Origin: Collimonas arenae
GTDB lineage: Bacteria > Pseudomonadota > Gammaproteobacteria > Burkholderiales > Burkholderiaceae_D
Direction of reading: 5' to 3'
DNA length: 64,000 bases
Assembly: GCF_000786695.1 (NCBI RefSeq)
Contig: NZ_CP009962.1
Coordinates: 496,001 to 560,000 of the forward strand
This document shows, piece after piece, positions 31,100-40,057 of this stretch. Positions within the stretch are counted from its first letter, which is position 1; every line of letters starts with the position of its first letter. A program made the position numbers and the translations under genes. The notes under the pieces were generated by a model. That model saw nothing but the letters and a program-made list of their open reading frames with translations. It was not told where the DNA came from and ran no database searches.

Positions 31100-31193
31100 G
31101 AGCACTTCGACGCTGTTTTCCATTTCTTGATCTCATTGCAATAAGTTGGGGTAGACTTTATCCCTGTCCATTTCACTTCATTGAGGATCAACT

Positions 31194-31883
31194 ATGCGAC
31201 ACCTATATCAAACAGCAATCACATTGACTCTGGCGGTATCCGCATCCGCAGCCTTCGCCTTGTCGCTAAGCGATCTCAGCAACCAGGATGCCAGCAGCGG
31301 CCTCAAGGCAGCACTGCAAAAAGGCGCCGACGTCGCGGTCTCAAAACTGGGCGTGGAAAATGGCTTCCTGAATAACGACAAGGTAAAAATCGGCCTGCCC
31401 AGCGTGCTCGACAAGGCCATGCCCATCCTGAAGATGACCGGCCAAGGGCAGAAACTGGATGACCTGGTGGTATCGATGAACCATGCGGCGGAAGCGGCGG
31501 TGCCGATGGCCAAGCCCTTGCTGCTGAATGCGGTCAAATCAATGTCGGTGACCGATGCCAAAAACATCCTGACCGGCGGCGATACCTCGGTGACGGATTT
31601 TTTCCGGCAAAAGACCTCGGCCCAACTGGGTGAAAAATTCCTGCCCATCGTCAAAGGGGTGACCGACCGCAACGGTTTGTCGGGACAATATAACGCGATC
31701 ATGGGGCAGGTCGGCAAAACCGGCATGGTGCCGGCGCAGCAATCGACGGTGGAGGGATATGTTACCCAACGTGCACTGGATGGTTTGTACACCATGATCG
31801 GCGAAGAAGAAAAAGCGATTCGCCAGGATCCGGTCGGCGCCGGCAGCGCGATCATCGGCAAAGTTTTCGGCGCTCTCAAATAG
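31194..31883 (+). CDS. DUF4197 exported protein
   Basis: Periplasmic protein of 229 aa with a signal peptide (MRHLYQTAITLTLAVSASAAFA). The mature part matches my recollection of DUF4197: SLSDLSNQDASSGLKAALQKG near the start, then KVKIGLP, repeated helical segments and a C-terminal GLYTMIGEEEKAIRQDP. No function is established for the family. The start has GAGGATCA upstream. It stands alone, convergent with hpf. Confidence 0.8.
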   Translation: MRHLYQTAITLTLAVSASAAFALSLSDLSNQDASSGLKAALQKGADVAVSKLGVENGFLNNDKVKIGLPSVLDKAMPILKMTGQGQKLDDLVVSMNHAAEAAVPMAKPLLLNAVKSMSVTDAKNILTGGDTSVTDFFRQKTSAQLGEKFLPIVKGVTDRNGLSGQYNAIMGQVGKTGMVPAQQSTVEGYVTQRALDGLYTMIGEEEKAIRQDPVGAGSAIIGKVFGALK

Positions 31884-31928
31884 GCGGACTGCCGCAAACA
31901 GTAAAATGATTTACATGAATTAATTAAG

Positions 31929-32026
31929 AGGCGGCTTCAAACACAACTGGCTAGACGCTTCGACGAAGGCAGCGCGAGTAGTACGGCCAGGAGAGGCAGC
32001 AACCCCAGATGTGTTTGAAGCCGCTC
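31929..32026. repeat. Inverted-repeat element with 15-bp perfect arms
   Basis: GCGGCTTCAAACACA at 31931-31945 is matched by its exact complement at 32010-32024, and pairing continues inward after one mismatch (CTGG/CCAG). The 60-base interior is G/C-rich and could fold further. There is no coding frame. It may be a MITE- or REP-like repeat or a structured small RNA. Confidence 0.7.
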
Positions 32027-32041
32027 TAAAGAGTTGAAAAT

Positions 32042-32071
32042 AACAAAGGGCGCATTGACTGCGCCCTTGTT
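32042..32071 (-). terminator. Terminator hairpin after hpf
   Basis: AACAAAGGGCGCA and TGCGCCCTTGTT pair with one bulged A. On the - strand the stem is followed by a T-rich tail. It lies about 50 bp past the hpf stop codon. Confidence 0.75.
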
Positions 32072-32121
32072 CATTCATTGGCGTGAGCAGTGCAGCTCAT
32101 ACGCCGGGATTGGCGGCCGGT

Positions 32122-32472
32122 TCAGGTCGTGGCTGGGAGGTCTTCCGGCAGGTGCTTGATCGCATCGTGCTGGTGATCCTGCATCTTGTCCTTGTACTTG
32201 ATGACTTGGCGATCGAGCTTGTCGATCAGGGCATCAATGGCGGCATAAAGATCATGGGCGATACTCTCAGCATGCAAATCTTTTCCTTTAACGCGCAGAT
32301 TGATTTCTGCTTTTTGGCGCTTTTCTTTTTCGGTGATTTTGTCGACCGTCAGGATCACGCTGATATCGATGACCTGGTCGAAGTGGCGTTTGATACGCTC
32401 TAGTTTGCTTTGTACATATTCGCGAATGGCAGGGGTTAACTCGAGGTGATGCCCACTGATGGTGAAGTTCAT
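32122..32472 (-). CDS. hpf: Ribosome hibernation promoting factor
   Basis: The 116-aa YfiA/RaiA-type protein binds the 30S decoding centre and helps form or stabilise inactive ribosomes in stationary phase. The conserved N-terminus [20 protein letters not shown], the [21 protein letters not shown] strand block and [20 protein letters not shown] helix are present. It lacks the long C-terminal dimerisation domain of long HPF. It follows rpoN, the usual neighbour; the gap of 160 bp may hold its own promoter. Confidence 0.93.
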   Translation of the reverse strand: MNFTISGHHLELTPAIREYVQSKLERIKRHFDQVIDISVILTVDKITEKEKRQKAEINLRVKGKDLHAESIAHDLYAAIDALIDKLDRQVIKYKDKMQDHQHDAIKHLPEDLPATT

Positions 32473-32635
32473 ACAGCGCTCCTATCAAGAATATTGCTAG
32501 CGGTTCTGAACAGACTGCATCGAATCTTTAAGCGAACAATCCGCAGGGGACTGTTCTGGCAAGAGTCGTTAAATCACAAACAGCCGTAATGTCCGAACAT
32601 AGCAAGGGTAAGCTTAACAATCAAACCAGAAACAA

Positions 32636-34117
32636 CTACAAGGCCTTGCGCAGATTAACAGACGGAATTTTTAATGCTTCGCGATATTTTGCGACGGTGC
32701 GGCGGGCGACCACCATACCTTGTTCCGCAAGCATGTCGGCAATCTTGCTGTCAGAGAAAGGATTTCTTGAATCTTCCGCTCCTATGAGTTGCTTAATGAG
32801 TGCCCGTATTGCTGTTGAGGAAGCCTCTCCACCTGCCTCAGTAGCAACATGGCTGCCGAAGAAATACTTCAGTTCAAACATCCCGTGGGGAGTGAGCATG
32901 TATTTCTGAGTGGTTACACGAGAAATAGTACTCTCGTGTAGACCCAGTGTATCAGCTATTTCGCGCAACACAAGCGGCCGCATGGCGACCGCCCCGTGCG
33001 AAAAAAAGTTCCTCTGGCGTTCCACTATCGCTTGTGCAACGCGCAAGATAGTGTCGAAGCGCTGCCGCATGTTCTTGATCAGCCACTTGGCTTCCTGTAA
33101 CTGGGATGTAAGGGCGCCGTCGCCCTTGCTCTGCTTTAAAATATTGGCATACAGGACATTCACCCTGAGCCTTGGCATGACGTCATTATTAAGCATGACC
33201 TGCCAGCCCTGTTTGCCGCGCCGGACGATCACATCCGGCACCACATAATCGGATGCATTGGCCGCGAACGGCGCACCGGGGTGCGGGTTGCATTGTTTGA
33301 TGACGGCTTGCGCCTCGCGCAGATCCTCGTCGTCGCAATCCAGAGCCTTCTTGATTTTATTGAAATCGCGTTGCGCAAAAAGCATCAGGTGATCTTGCAC
33401 AATCGCCAATGCCAGGCGACGCGTGACAAATGGCAATTTGACAAAGCGCCTGATCTGCAAGGCCAGGCATTCTGCCGCATTGCGTGCGCCGACACCGGCA
33501 GGATCGAAGCTCTGCACCATTTTCAACGCCATCGACAGTTCTTCGATAGCGATCTCCAGCTCAACCGGCAAGCGCCCCAGGATTTCTTCCAGCGACTCTT
33601 CCAGATAGCCGTTATCGTCGAGGGCATCGATCATCAGTTCGACCAGGGCGCGATCGCGCAGATCGTGCACTGTCTCGCGCATTTGGTGTTGCAGATGTTC
33701 GCGCAACGTGGATTCGTGGGCCTCCAGCTGGGGCCGCGCATCTTCATCGTCCGAGCTCTTCGCGCTACGCGCGATATCGTCAAAACTCCAGTCGCTATCG
33801 GCGTTCTCCGGAGCGCTCTCAGGCGCTGCGGGCGCATCGAAATTGGCTTCGCCTTCGGCCGGCGAGCTGCTGACCTCGCTGTCGCCTACCGGCGCATCCA
33901 TGGTGGAGGTGCTGCCGCTGATGGCGCCATCAGCCAGCAGGCGCACCGAATTGTCGAGTGGATCGTCGACCCGCTCGAGCAGTGGATTGTCGGATAAGAT
34001 CTGTTCCAGTTCCTGATGCAATTCAAGCGTCGACAGCTGCAACAGACGGATCGACTGTTGCAGCTGCGGGGTCAGCGCAAGATGTTGAGAGGTGCGAAGC
34101 TGGAGTGATTGTTTCAT
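32636..34117 (-). CDS. rpoN: RNA polymerase sigma-54 factor
   Basis: Alternative sigma factor that needs AAA+ activators and reads -24/-12 promoters. The 493-aa protein has the glutamine/leucine-rich activator-interaction region I ([28 protein letters not shown], seen in parts), an acidic region II (about residues 60-140), the core-binding and HTH part, and the C-terminal RpoN box [12 protein letters not shown]. In type IV pilus bacteria sigma-54 often controls pilin; the pil operon here is 5 kb away. Confidence 0.96.
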   Translation of the reverse strand: MKQSLQLRTSQHLALTPQLQQSIRLLQLSTLELHQELEQILSDNPLLERVDDPLDNSVRLLADGAISGSTSTMDAPVGDSEVSSSPAEGEANFDAPAAPESAPENADSDWSFDDIARSAKSSDDEDARPQLEAHESTLREHLQHQMRETVHDLRDRALVELMIDALDDNGYLEESLEEILGRLPVELEIAIEELSMALKMVQSFDPAGVGARNAAECLALQIRRFVKLPFVTRRLALAIVQDHLMLFAQRDFNKIKKALDCDDEDLREAQAVIKQCNPHPGAPFAANASDYVVPDVIVRRGKQGWQVMLNNDVMPRLRVNVLYANILKQSKGDGALTSQLQEAKWLIKNMRQRFDTILRVAQAIVERQRNFFSHGAVAMRPLVLREIADTLGLHESTISRVTTQKYMLTPHGMFELKYFFGSHVATEAGGEASSTAIRALIKQLIGAEDSRNPFSDSKIADMLAEQGMVVARRTVAKYREALKIPSVNLRKAL

Positions 34118-34227
34118 GGATTCCGTGCTGACAATTCACTGTTAACTAAATGCGAGACAACGTTAATTTCCGCTGCCGGACAGCGGCCTGTTCTGTCTCC
34201 GACTACATCATTCCGAATCCTGTGAAC

Positions 34228-34974
34228 TTACATGCGGAAATGCTCGCCAAGATATACCCGGCGCACCGACTCGTCGGCGATGATGTCATCCGGACTACCG
34301 CTGGCCAGCACGCTGCCCTGGTTGATGATGTAGGCGCGGTCGCAGATGCCCAGCGTTTCGCGCACATTGTGATCGGTGATCAGCACGCCGATGCCACGTT
34401 CCTTGAGGAAGCGGACGATGCGCTGGATCTCGATCACCGCGATCGGATCGATCCCGGCAAACGGTTCATCCAGCAGCACGAAGCGTGGATTGGTGGCGAG
34501 CGCACGCGCGATTTCGACACGCCGGCGCTCACCGCCTGAGAGAGATAAAGCCTGGTTTTCACGCAGCTTTTCGATTTGCAACTCATGTAGCAGCTTGTGC
34601 AGCTGCTCGTCGATTTCGGCTTTGCTGAGCGCTTTGCCGTTGGGGCGTTGGAGTTCCAGCACAGCGCGGATATTGTCTTCTACCGTCAGCTTGCGGAATA
34701 CCGATGCTTCCTGCGGCAGATACGACAGGCCCAGCACTGCGCGCCGATGGATCGGCAGACGCGAGATGTCGACGCCGTCCAGGTCGATCGCACCGCCATC
34801 GGAAGGCACCAGGCCGACGATCATGTAGAACGAGGTGGTCTTGCCAGCGCCGTTCGGCCCCAGCAAACCGACTACTTCGCCGCAGCGGACTTCGAGCGAA
34901 ACGTCGTGGACCACCTGACGCGCGCCGTAGCTTTTTTGCAGGTCTTTGACAATCAGGGTGCTAGGAGCGGTCAT
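34228..34974 (-). CDS. lptB: LPS export ABC transporter ATP-binding protein LptB
   Basis: Cytoplasmic ATPase of the LptB2FG exporter that lifts LPS from the inner membrane onto the LptC-LptA bridge. The 248-aa protein has Walker [11 protein letters not shown]-loop YLPQEASVF, signature [10 protein letters not shown], Walker [14 protein letters not shown] and switch His in [10 protein letters not shown]. It overlaps lptA by four bases and precedes rpoN. Confidence 0.96.
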   Translation of the reverse strand: MTAPSTLIVKDLQKSYGARQVVHDVSLEVRCGEVVGLLGPNGAGKTTSFYMIVGLVPSDGGAIDLDGVDISRLPIHRRAVLGLSYLPQEASVFRKLTVEDNIRAVLELQRPNGKALSKAEIDEQLHKLLHELQIEKLRENQALSLSGGERRRVEIARALATNPRFVLLDEPFAGIDPIAVIEIQRIVRFLKERGIGVLITDHNVRETLGICDRAYIINQGSVLASGSPDDIIADESVRRVYLGEHFRM

Positions 34975-35516
34975 GGCGTTGTTACCTTTGGCCGTGGTTG
35001 AATGACCGCACGAATCCGCCCTTTGCCAGCCTCGCTGACGCCGTTGACGGTGTTGTTGACGGAATAAAATTCAGTGCGGCTATCGTAGGAAATGAATTCG
35101 CCGTTGACTTCATCGGTCGGCTTGTCACCTTGCAAGCGGCGCATCTGCGCCTTCGAAAACAGTTTGGTGACTTCGGTTTTTCCATCGTATTCGATGCGTT
35201 CCGCGTGACCGTCAATCCACAAGTCGGGACCGCCGTCACGCTTCTGACGGAAAGTGGCCAGCTTGCCCGGATCCGCATACAGGGTGGCGAACTGATAGCC
35301 CGAAGGATCAGTGGTCACTACTACCCGGTCAGCATGCATCACCAGCGTGCCGCGGGTCAGGACTACATTGCCGGTGGCGACGTTGACCTGTTTGACATCG
35401 TCGTAGGTGAGCGTATCGGAGTCGATCAGGGTCGGTTTCTCCGAGTCGGCTTTTTCTGCATGAGCGACGCCTATGGCGCCAAGCAGCAGCAGGGAAAGAA
35501 AAAGTAATCGTTTCAT
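34971..35516 (-). CDS. lptA: LPS transport periplasmic protein LptA
   Basis: OstA-like beta-jellyroll protein that forms the periplasmic bridge for LPS. The 181-aa precursor has a signal peptide ending at about residue 20 (GVAHAEK). The jellyroll core shows [21 protein letters not shown] and [20 protein letters not shown] segments. It overlaps lptB and follows lptC by 55 bp. Confidence 0.93.
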   Translation of the reverse strand: MKRLLFLSLLLLGAIGVAHAEKADSEKPTLIDSDTLTYDDVKQVNVATGNVVLTRGTLVMHADRVVVTTDPSGYQFATLYADPGKLATFRQKRDGGPDLWIDGHAERIEYDGKTEVTKLFSKAQMRRLQGDKPTDEVNGEFISYDSRTEFYSVNNTVNGVSEAGKGRIRAVIQPRPKVTTP

Positions 35517-35571
35517 GAAAAATCCTGGGTAATGAATAGGGGCCTACACATAAAATGTCTTGTTGATCCGC

Positions 35572-36189
35572 TTATTTTTTCGCTTCATCGGCGGCAACGC
35601 GCGGCGTACTGCGCAAGACGCCACGCACCTTGCTGAACAGCTTCAGTTCACGCGTGGAATTATTGAAATGCATGCCGGTGCCGTTCAAGGTCGACAGTCC
35701 CAAGGTAATTTCTACCGGCTTGTCGCTTTCCATGATGTCGTCGTCGGGTAATAGCAGCAGGTATTCCGTTTTCAGGTGGAAGTTGTCGGCCTTCGGCGTT
35801 TTTGGACGATCGGCATTGACGTTGCCGTACAGGTGCACCTTGCTGTTGTTGTCCTCAATCATGCCGCGGTCGGCGACCAGGTTCATCGGCGGCTTCTCCT
35901 TGTCCAGGCTGTGGATGACCGGTTTCTGCACGTCGAAAGAATCATTGACCGGATTGTGCGTCAGCAGGTCGCCGGCGATGTTGTAGCGCGGCTGTCCGGT
36001 GGGCGACATCTGGACATAGTTGAAATGCTCAACGTAATAGTCGGGCTCGGTGCGGGCCGGTTTCGGCAGCGAATCTTCGGTGTTCTTGTGCATGACTTGC
36101 AGCAGCCAGAAGCTGCCCAATGCCAGCAGGATGAACAGCACCAGCAGCAGCAGGAAACGAAAACGGTAAGTGGTGCGGAGATTTTTCAT
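35572..36189 (-). CDS. lptC: LPS export protein LptC
   Basis: Bitopic inner-membrane protein that hands LPS from LptB2FG to LptA. The 205-aa product has one N-terminal helix (about 10-30, FRFLLLLVLFILLALGSFWLL) and a periplasmic jellyroll with DYYVEHFNYVQMSPTGQPRYNI typical of LptC. It overlaps kdsC by four bases, joining Kdo synthesis to LPS transport in one operon. Confidence 0.93.
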   Translation of the reverse strand: MKNLRTTYRFRFLLLLVLFILLALGSFWLLQVMHKNTEDSLPKPARTEPDYYVEHFNYVQMSPTGQPRYNIAGDLLTHNPVNDSFDVQKPVIHSLDKEKPPMNLVADRGMIEDNNSKVHLYGNVNADRPKTPKADNFHLKTEYLLLLPDDDIMESDKPVEITLGLSTLNGTGMHFNNSTRELKLFSKVRGVLRSTPRVAADEAKK

Positions 36190-36797
36190 ACCGGAGCCAC
36201 GCCTGGCTGGTGGGGAGGCAGATAGGTCGCCAGTGTGGCGTCGTAGGTATTTTGCACCTGCATGATGATGTCGCAGATTTCGCGCGCTGCACCATGGCCG
36301 CCGCTGGCTTGCGTGACATAGTGGACACGGCTGCGCACATCGCGGTGGCCGTTCGGCACGCTGACTGCAAAACCGGCTTGCGACAGGATCGGCAAGTCGA
36401 TCACATCGTCGCCGATGAAGCCGCAGTCATCCGCCGTCAGCTGTAGTTGCTCCAGCAGTTTGACAAAAGCCGCGTACTTGTCGTGTACGCCTTGCTGCAC
36501 ATGGGCGATGCCCAGGTCGCCGGCGCGACGACTGACGATGGCAGACTGACGGGCGCTGATGATCGCTGTGGCGACGCCGCTTTGCTGTAGCTGCTTGATA
36601 CCGTGTCCGTCGAGAGCGTTGAAACGTTTGATCTGTTCGCCGTCGGCGCCATAGAGCAGGCCGCCGTCGGTCAGGATGCCGTCGACGTCGAAAATCATCA
36701 GGCGCACCCTCGCTGCGCGCACTCTGGCGTCCGCGCTTAAGACGTCTGCAGCGACGCCCTTGCCGTTGTTTGCATCGGTCGACATGGTGGCCGCCAT
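36186..36797 (-). CDS. kdsC: 3-deoxy-D-manno-octulosonate 8-phosphate phosphatase KdsC
   Basis: HAD-family C0 phosphatase releasing Kdo from Kdo-8-phosphate. The 203-aa protein has the nucleophile motif IFDVDGILTDGGL at about residues 34-46, ISARQSAIV, and GFIGDDVIDLPILSQAG as the Mg-binding C-terminal motif. The first 25 residues are a non-conserved extension. It overlaps lptC and the kdsD stop codon. Confidence 0.95.
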   Translation of the reverse strand: MAATMSTDANNGKGVAADVLSADARVRAARVRLMIFDVDGILTDGGLLYGADGEQIKRFNALDGHGIKQLQQSGVATAIISARQSAIVSRRAGDLGIAHVQQGVHDKYAAFVKLLEQLQLTADDCGFIGDDVIDLPILSQAGFAVSVPNGHRDVRSRVHYVTQASGGHGAAREICDIIMQVQNTYDATLATYLPPHQPGVAPV

Positions 36798-37828
36798 CAG
36801 ATTACCTTGGCGCGGGTCAGATCATGGATATGCAAGGCGCCGACCAACTTGCCGTCGGCGTCTGTCACCAACAACTGGTTGATACGGAATTCTTCCATCA
36901 TCTGCACCGCATCGACGGCTAGCTGGTCCGGGCCTATGGTGCGTGGAGGGACATGCATCACGTCGGCGATTTTCAGCTTGGTGAAATCCTGCACCTGCTC
37001 GATCAGGCGGCGCAGGTCGCCGTCGGTAAACACGCCGACTGCATGGAAATTCTCGTCGACCACCGCCGTCATGGCGATGCCCTTGCGGGTGATTTCAAAC
37101 AGCGCCACCGACATCGAGACATCTGCAGTCACCGCGGGAATCGCTTCGCCGCTGCGCATGACGTCGCGCACGTGGGTCAGCAAGCGGCGTCCAAGGGCGC
37201 CGCCCGGATGCGAGCGGGCAAAATCTTCTTCGCGGAAGCCGCGCGCATCCAGCAGCGCTACCGCCAGGGCGTCGCCCATCGCCAGGGTAGCGGTGGTGCT
37301 GGCGGTAGGCGCCAGGTTCAACGGACAGGCTTCTTGGACAACGCCGACATCCAAGTGCACATTGGCGAGTTGCGCCAGCGCTGAATCCGGTTTGCCGGTC
37401 ATGGCGATCAAGGTGGCGCCCATGCGCTTGATGATTGGCACGATCGCCATCAGTTCGGCGGTTTCTCCGGAATTGGAAATGGCGATGAAGGCGTCATGTT
37501 CAGTAACCATGCCGAGGTCACCATGCGCCGCTTCAGCAGGATGGATGAACAGCGCCGGCGTCCCGGTCGAGGACAGCGTCGCGGCGATCTTGCGCGCGAT
37601 ATGGCCGGATTTCCCGATTCCCGATACGACCACCCGGCCGCTGCAGCCGAGCAGCAAGCCGATCGCCTTGGCGAAAGGATCGTGAGGGTTGTCGGAAATC
37701 CGGTTTTTCAGTGCAGTGATGGCATCTGCTTCGATTTGCAAGGTGCTGCGAGCAAGCTCCAGCGCACGTCCTGCATCGAATGTGACGGACAAGGTTTTGG
37801 GCGAAAGTGGGGCATCGGGTAGAGTCAT
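36797..37828 (-). CDS. kdsD: D-arabinose 5-phosphate isomerase KdsD
   Basis: Converts ribulose 5-phosphate to arabinose 5-phosphate, the first step towards Kdo. The 343-aa protein contains a sugar-isomerase (SIS) domain at about residues 50-190 (GCSGRVVVSGIGKSGHIARK, PAEAAHGDLGM, ISNSGETAE, seen in parts). Two CBS domains follow at about 215-340. I use ATG 37828 (MTLPDAPLSPK); a start at 37858 adds ten residues. First gene of the kdsD-kdsC-lptC-lptA-lptB-rpoN strand. Confidence 0.95.
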   Translation of the reverse strand: MTLPDAPLSPKTLSVTFDAGRALELARSTLQIEADAITALKNRISDNPHDPFAKAIGLLLGCSGRVVVSGIGKSGHIARKIAATLSSTGTPALFIHPAEAAHGDLGMVTEHDAFIAISNSGETAELMAIVPIIKRMGATLIAMTGKPDSALAQLANVHLDVGVVQEACPLNLAPTASTTATLAMGDALAVALLDARGFREEDFARSHPGGALGRRLLTHVRDVMRSGEAIPAVTADVSMSVALFEITRKGIAMTAVVDENFHAVGVFTDGDLRRLIEQVQDFTKLKIADVMHVPPRTIGPDQLAVDAVQMMEEFRINQLLVTDADGKLVGALHIHDLTRAKVI

Positions 37829-37967
37829 CCCGAAAGTATAAACGAATTCCCAAAGCAAAAAACTTGCCAGTCCAGATCAGCTTCAATTAATCTGTGTTCA
37901 GTCCGTCCGCATTTGGCGTTGCTGCAACATAATATTGGTATTAAATCAATTTACATTTTAGGCGAAG

Positions 37968-39992
37968 ATGCTTTCCGGACTTGAACTGACCATTTTATTG
38001 CTGGGCTCGGCGGTACTGGGCGTGGTGGCGTTCCGCAGTTTCCATTTGCCGCCGATGCTTGGCTATCTGGCGGTGGGGATCCTGATCGGACCGCATGCGC
38101 TTGGTTTTGCCGAAGACAACGCCACTACCCATGCGTTGGCCGAATTCGGCGTGGTGTTCCTGATGTTTTCTATCGGCCTCGAGTTTTCCTTGCCGAAACT
38201 GACGGCTATGCGGCATATCGTGTTCGGCCTCGGCATGGCGCAGGTGCTGCTGACTATCGGTGCGACCATGCTGTTCAGCTGGTTGATGGCGATCATCCTG
38301 CCGCAACTCACCAATATCAGCTGGCAGGCGGCGTTCGCCCTGGGTGGCGCGTTAACCATGTCGTCCACGGCCATCGTTTCCAAATTGCTGACCGAACGCA
38401 TGGAACTGGAGAGCGAGCATGGCCGCCGTATTATCGGCATTCTGCTGTTTCAGGACCTGGCTCTGGTGCCTCTGCTGATCGTTGTGCCGGCGCTGGCTGA
38501 ACATAACGGCAACCTGCTGGCGACGCTCGCCTGGGCCAGCGGCAAGGCGTTGCTGGTGTTGGCCGTGTTGCTGTTTTTCGGACAAAAGCTGATGCGCCGC
38601 TGGTTCCAGATCGTGGTGCGGCGTCGTTCGCAAGAGTTGTTCATGCTTAACTTGCTGCTGATCACCCTCGCAGCGGCCTGGATTACAGAGCGCGCGGGCT
38701 TGTCGTTAGCGTTGGGCGCCTTTATTGCAGGCATGCTGATTTCGGAAACCGAATACAAGCATCAGGTAGAGGAGGACATCAAGTCCTTCCGCGACGTGCT
38801 GCTGGGTTTGTTTTTTATCACCATCGGCATGCTGCTCAACCTGCGTCTGGTGGTTGAGCACTGGTGGTTGGTATTGTTGCTGTTGATCGGTCCGGTGTTG
38901 CTCAAGTTTGCCCTGATCGCCGGTCTGGCCAAGGTATTCCGCTCGTCCACCGGTGTCGCCTTGCGTACCGGTTTGGCGCTAGCGCAGGCCGGGGAGTTCG
39001 GTTTCGTGCTGCTCAACCAGGCGGGCGGCCTGCAGCTGGTCGACCCCTTGCTGGTGCAACTGATCCTGGCGTCGATGGTGTTGTCGATGCTGGCGGCGCC
39101 TTTTATCCTGGCCAAATCCGATGCGATCGTCATGAAGCTGTCCTCCAGCGAATGGATGATGCAATCGCTGGCGCTGACGCAGATCGCCACCCGTACCATG
39201 TCAACCAAGAAACACGTGATCATTGCCGGTTTCGGCCGTAGCGGCCAAAGCCTCGCCAAGCTGCTGGAAGAGGAGGGCATCGGCTATCATGCACTCGATC
39301 TCGACCCCGACCGGGTGCGCGATGCGCGTGCCGCCGGCGCCCATGTTTCGTATGGCGACGCTTCGCGCCGCGAAAGCCTGGTGGCCGCCGGGGTGCACCG
39401 CGCTGCCGCCCTGGTCATCACCTACGCCAGCACGCCGTCAGCCTTGAAAGTCTTGCATCATGTGAGCGAACTGGCGCCAGCCTTGCCAGTGATTGTGCGC
39501 AGCTATGACGACACCGATCTCGACAAACTGCGCGCCGCGGGCGCCACCGAAGTCGTGCCGGAAGCCATGGAAGGCAGCCTGATGCTGGCCTCGCATGCGC
39601 TGGTCATGCTTGGCGTACCTTTGCGTCGTGTGGTGCACCGGGTACAGGCTTCGCGCGATGAGCGCTATGCCGCCTTGCGCGGCTTTTTCCATGGCGTCGA
39701 CGATGCGCCGGATGCTGCCGATCATCTGCAGGTGCGCCTGCATTCGGTCGCACTGCCGGACGGCGCCCGATCTATCGGCCGTACGCTGGCCTGGCTCGGG
39801 CTGACGGAAATGGGGGCGGAAATCACCGCCGTGCGGCGTGGCCGCAGCGGGATTGCCGTCACGCCTGATGCGGTGTTGCAGGCAGGAGACATTGTCGTCT
39901 TGCGGGGCGCTGCCGAAGCCATTTCTCGTGCCGAAGGGCGTTTGCTGCAAGCGTGGACCAGCGCCAGCCAGCGCAGCGATGAAGATTTTTGA
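37968..39992 (+). CDS. CPA2-family monovalent cation:proton antiporter with RCK domain
   Basis: Inner-membrane K+(Na+)/H+ antiporter of the KefB/YbaL/RosB type, 674 aa. About twelve membrane helices span residues 5-400. A cytoplasmic TrkA-N nucleotide-binding domain (about 408-525, IIAGFGRSGQSLAKLLEEEGI) and a TrkA-C domain (about 585-665) follow. It is divergent from kdsD with 140 bp between. Potassium efflux or envelope ion balance is the likely role; whether glutathione gates it cannot be told. Confidence 0.92.
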   Translation: MLSGLELTILLLGSAVLGVVAFRSFHLPPMLGYLAVGILIGPHALGFAEDNATTHALAEFGVVFLMFSIGLEFSLPKLTAMRHIVFGLGMAQVLLTIGATMLFSWLMAIILPQLTNISWQAAFALGGALTMSSTAIVSKLLTERMELESEHGRRIIGILLFQDLALVPLLIVVPALAEHNGNLLATLAWASGKALLVLAVLLFFGQKLMRRWFQIVVRRRSQELFMLNLLLITLAAAWITERAGLSLALGAFIAGMLISETEYKHQVEEDIKSFRDVLLGLFFITIGMLLNLRLVVEHWWLVLLLLIGPVLLKFALIAGLAKVFRSSTGVALRTGLALAQAGEFGFVLLNQAGGLQLVDPLLVQLILASMVLSMLAAPFILAKSDAIVMKLSSSEWMMQSLALTQIATRTMSTKKHVIIAGFGRSGQSLAKLLEEEGIGYHALDLDPDRVRDARAAGAHVSYGDASRRESLVAAGVHRAAALVITYASTPSALKVLHHVSELAPALPVIVRSYDDTDLDKLRAAGATEVVPEAMEGSLMLASHALVMLGVPLRRVVHRVQASRDERYAALRGFFHGVDDAPDAADHLQVRLHSVALPDGARSIGRTLAWLGLTEMGAEITAVRRGRSGIAVTPDAVLQAGDIVVLRGAAEAISRAEGRLLQAWTSASQRSDEDF

Positions 39993-40015
39993 AATAATAC
40001 CCATTCTCATTCAAT
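39993..40015. promoter_or_regulatory. Fur-box-like site upstream of the PepSY gene
   Basis: On the - strand the site reads TGAATGAGAATGGGTATTAT, close to the GATAAT/GAGAAT-repeat form of Fur operators. It starts directly after the antiporter stop codon and about 45 bp before the PepSY start, a sensible operator position. Confidence 0.55.
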
Positions 40016-40057
40016 CGGCATTTACAATACACATCTTTTAAGGGCAGGTGTGGGATT

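Larger units (their letters stand above)
31884..32121. other. Convergent intergenic region with two inverted repeats
   Basis: No gene between the DUF4197 and hpf stop codons. It holds the 31929-32026 inverted-repeat element and the 32042-32071 terminator, listed separately. In many Betaproteobacteria ptsN and hprK follow hpf at this position; neither is present. Confidence 0.7.
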
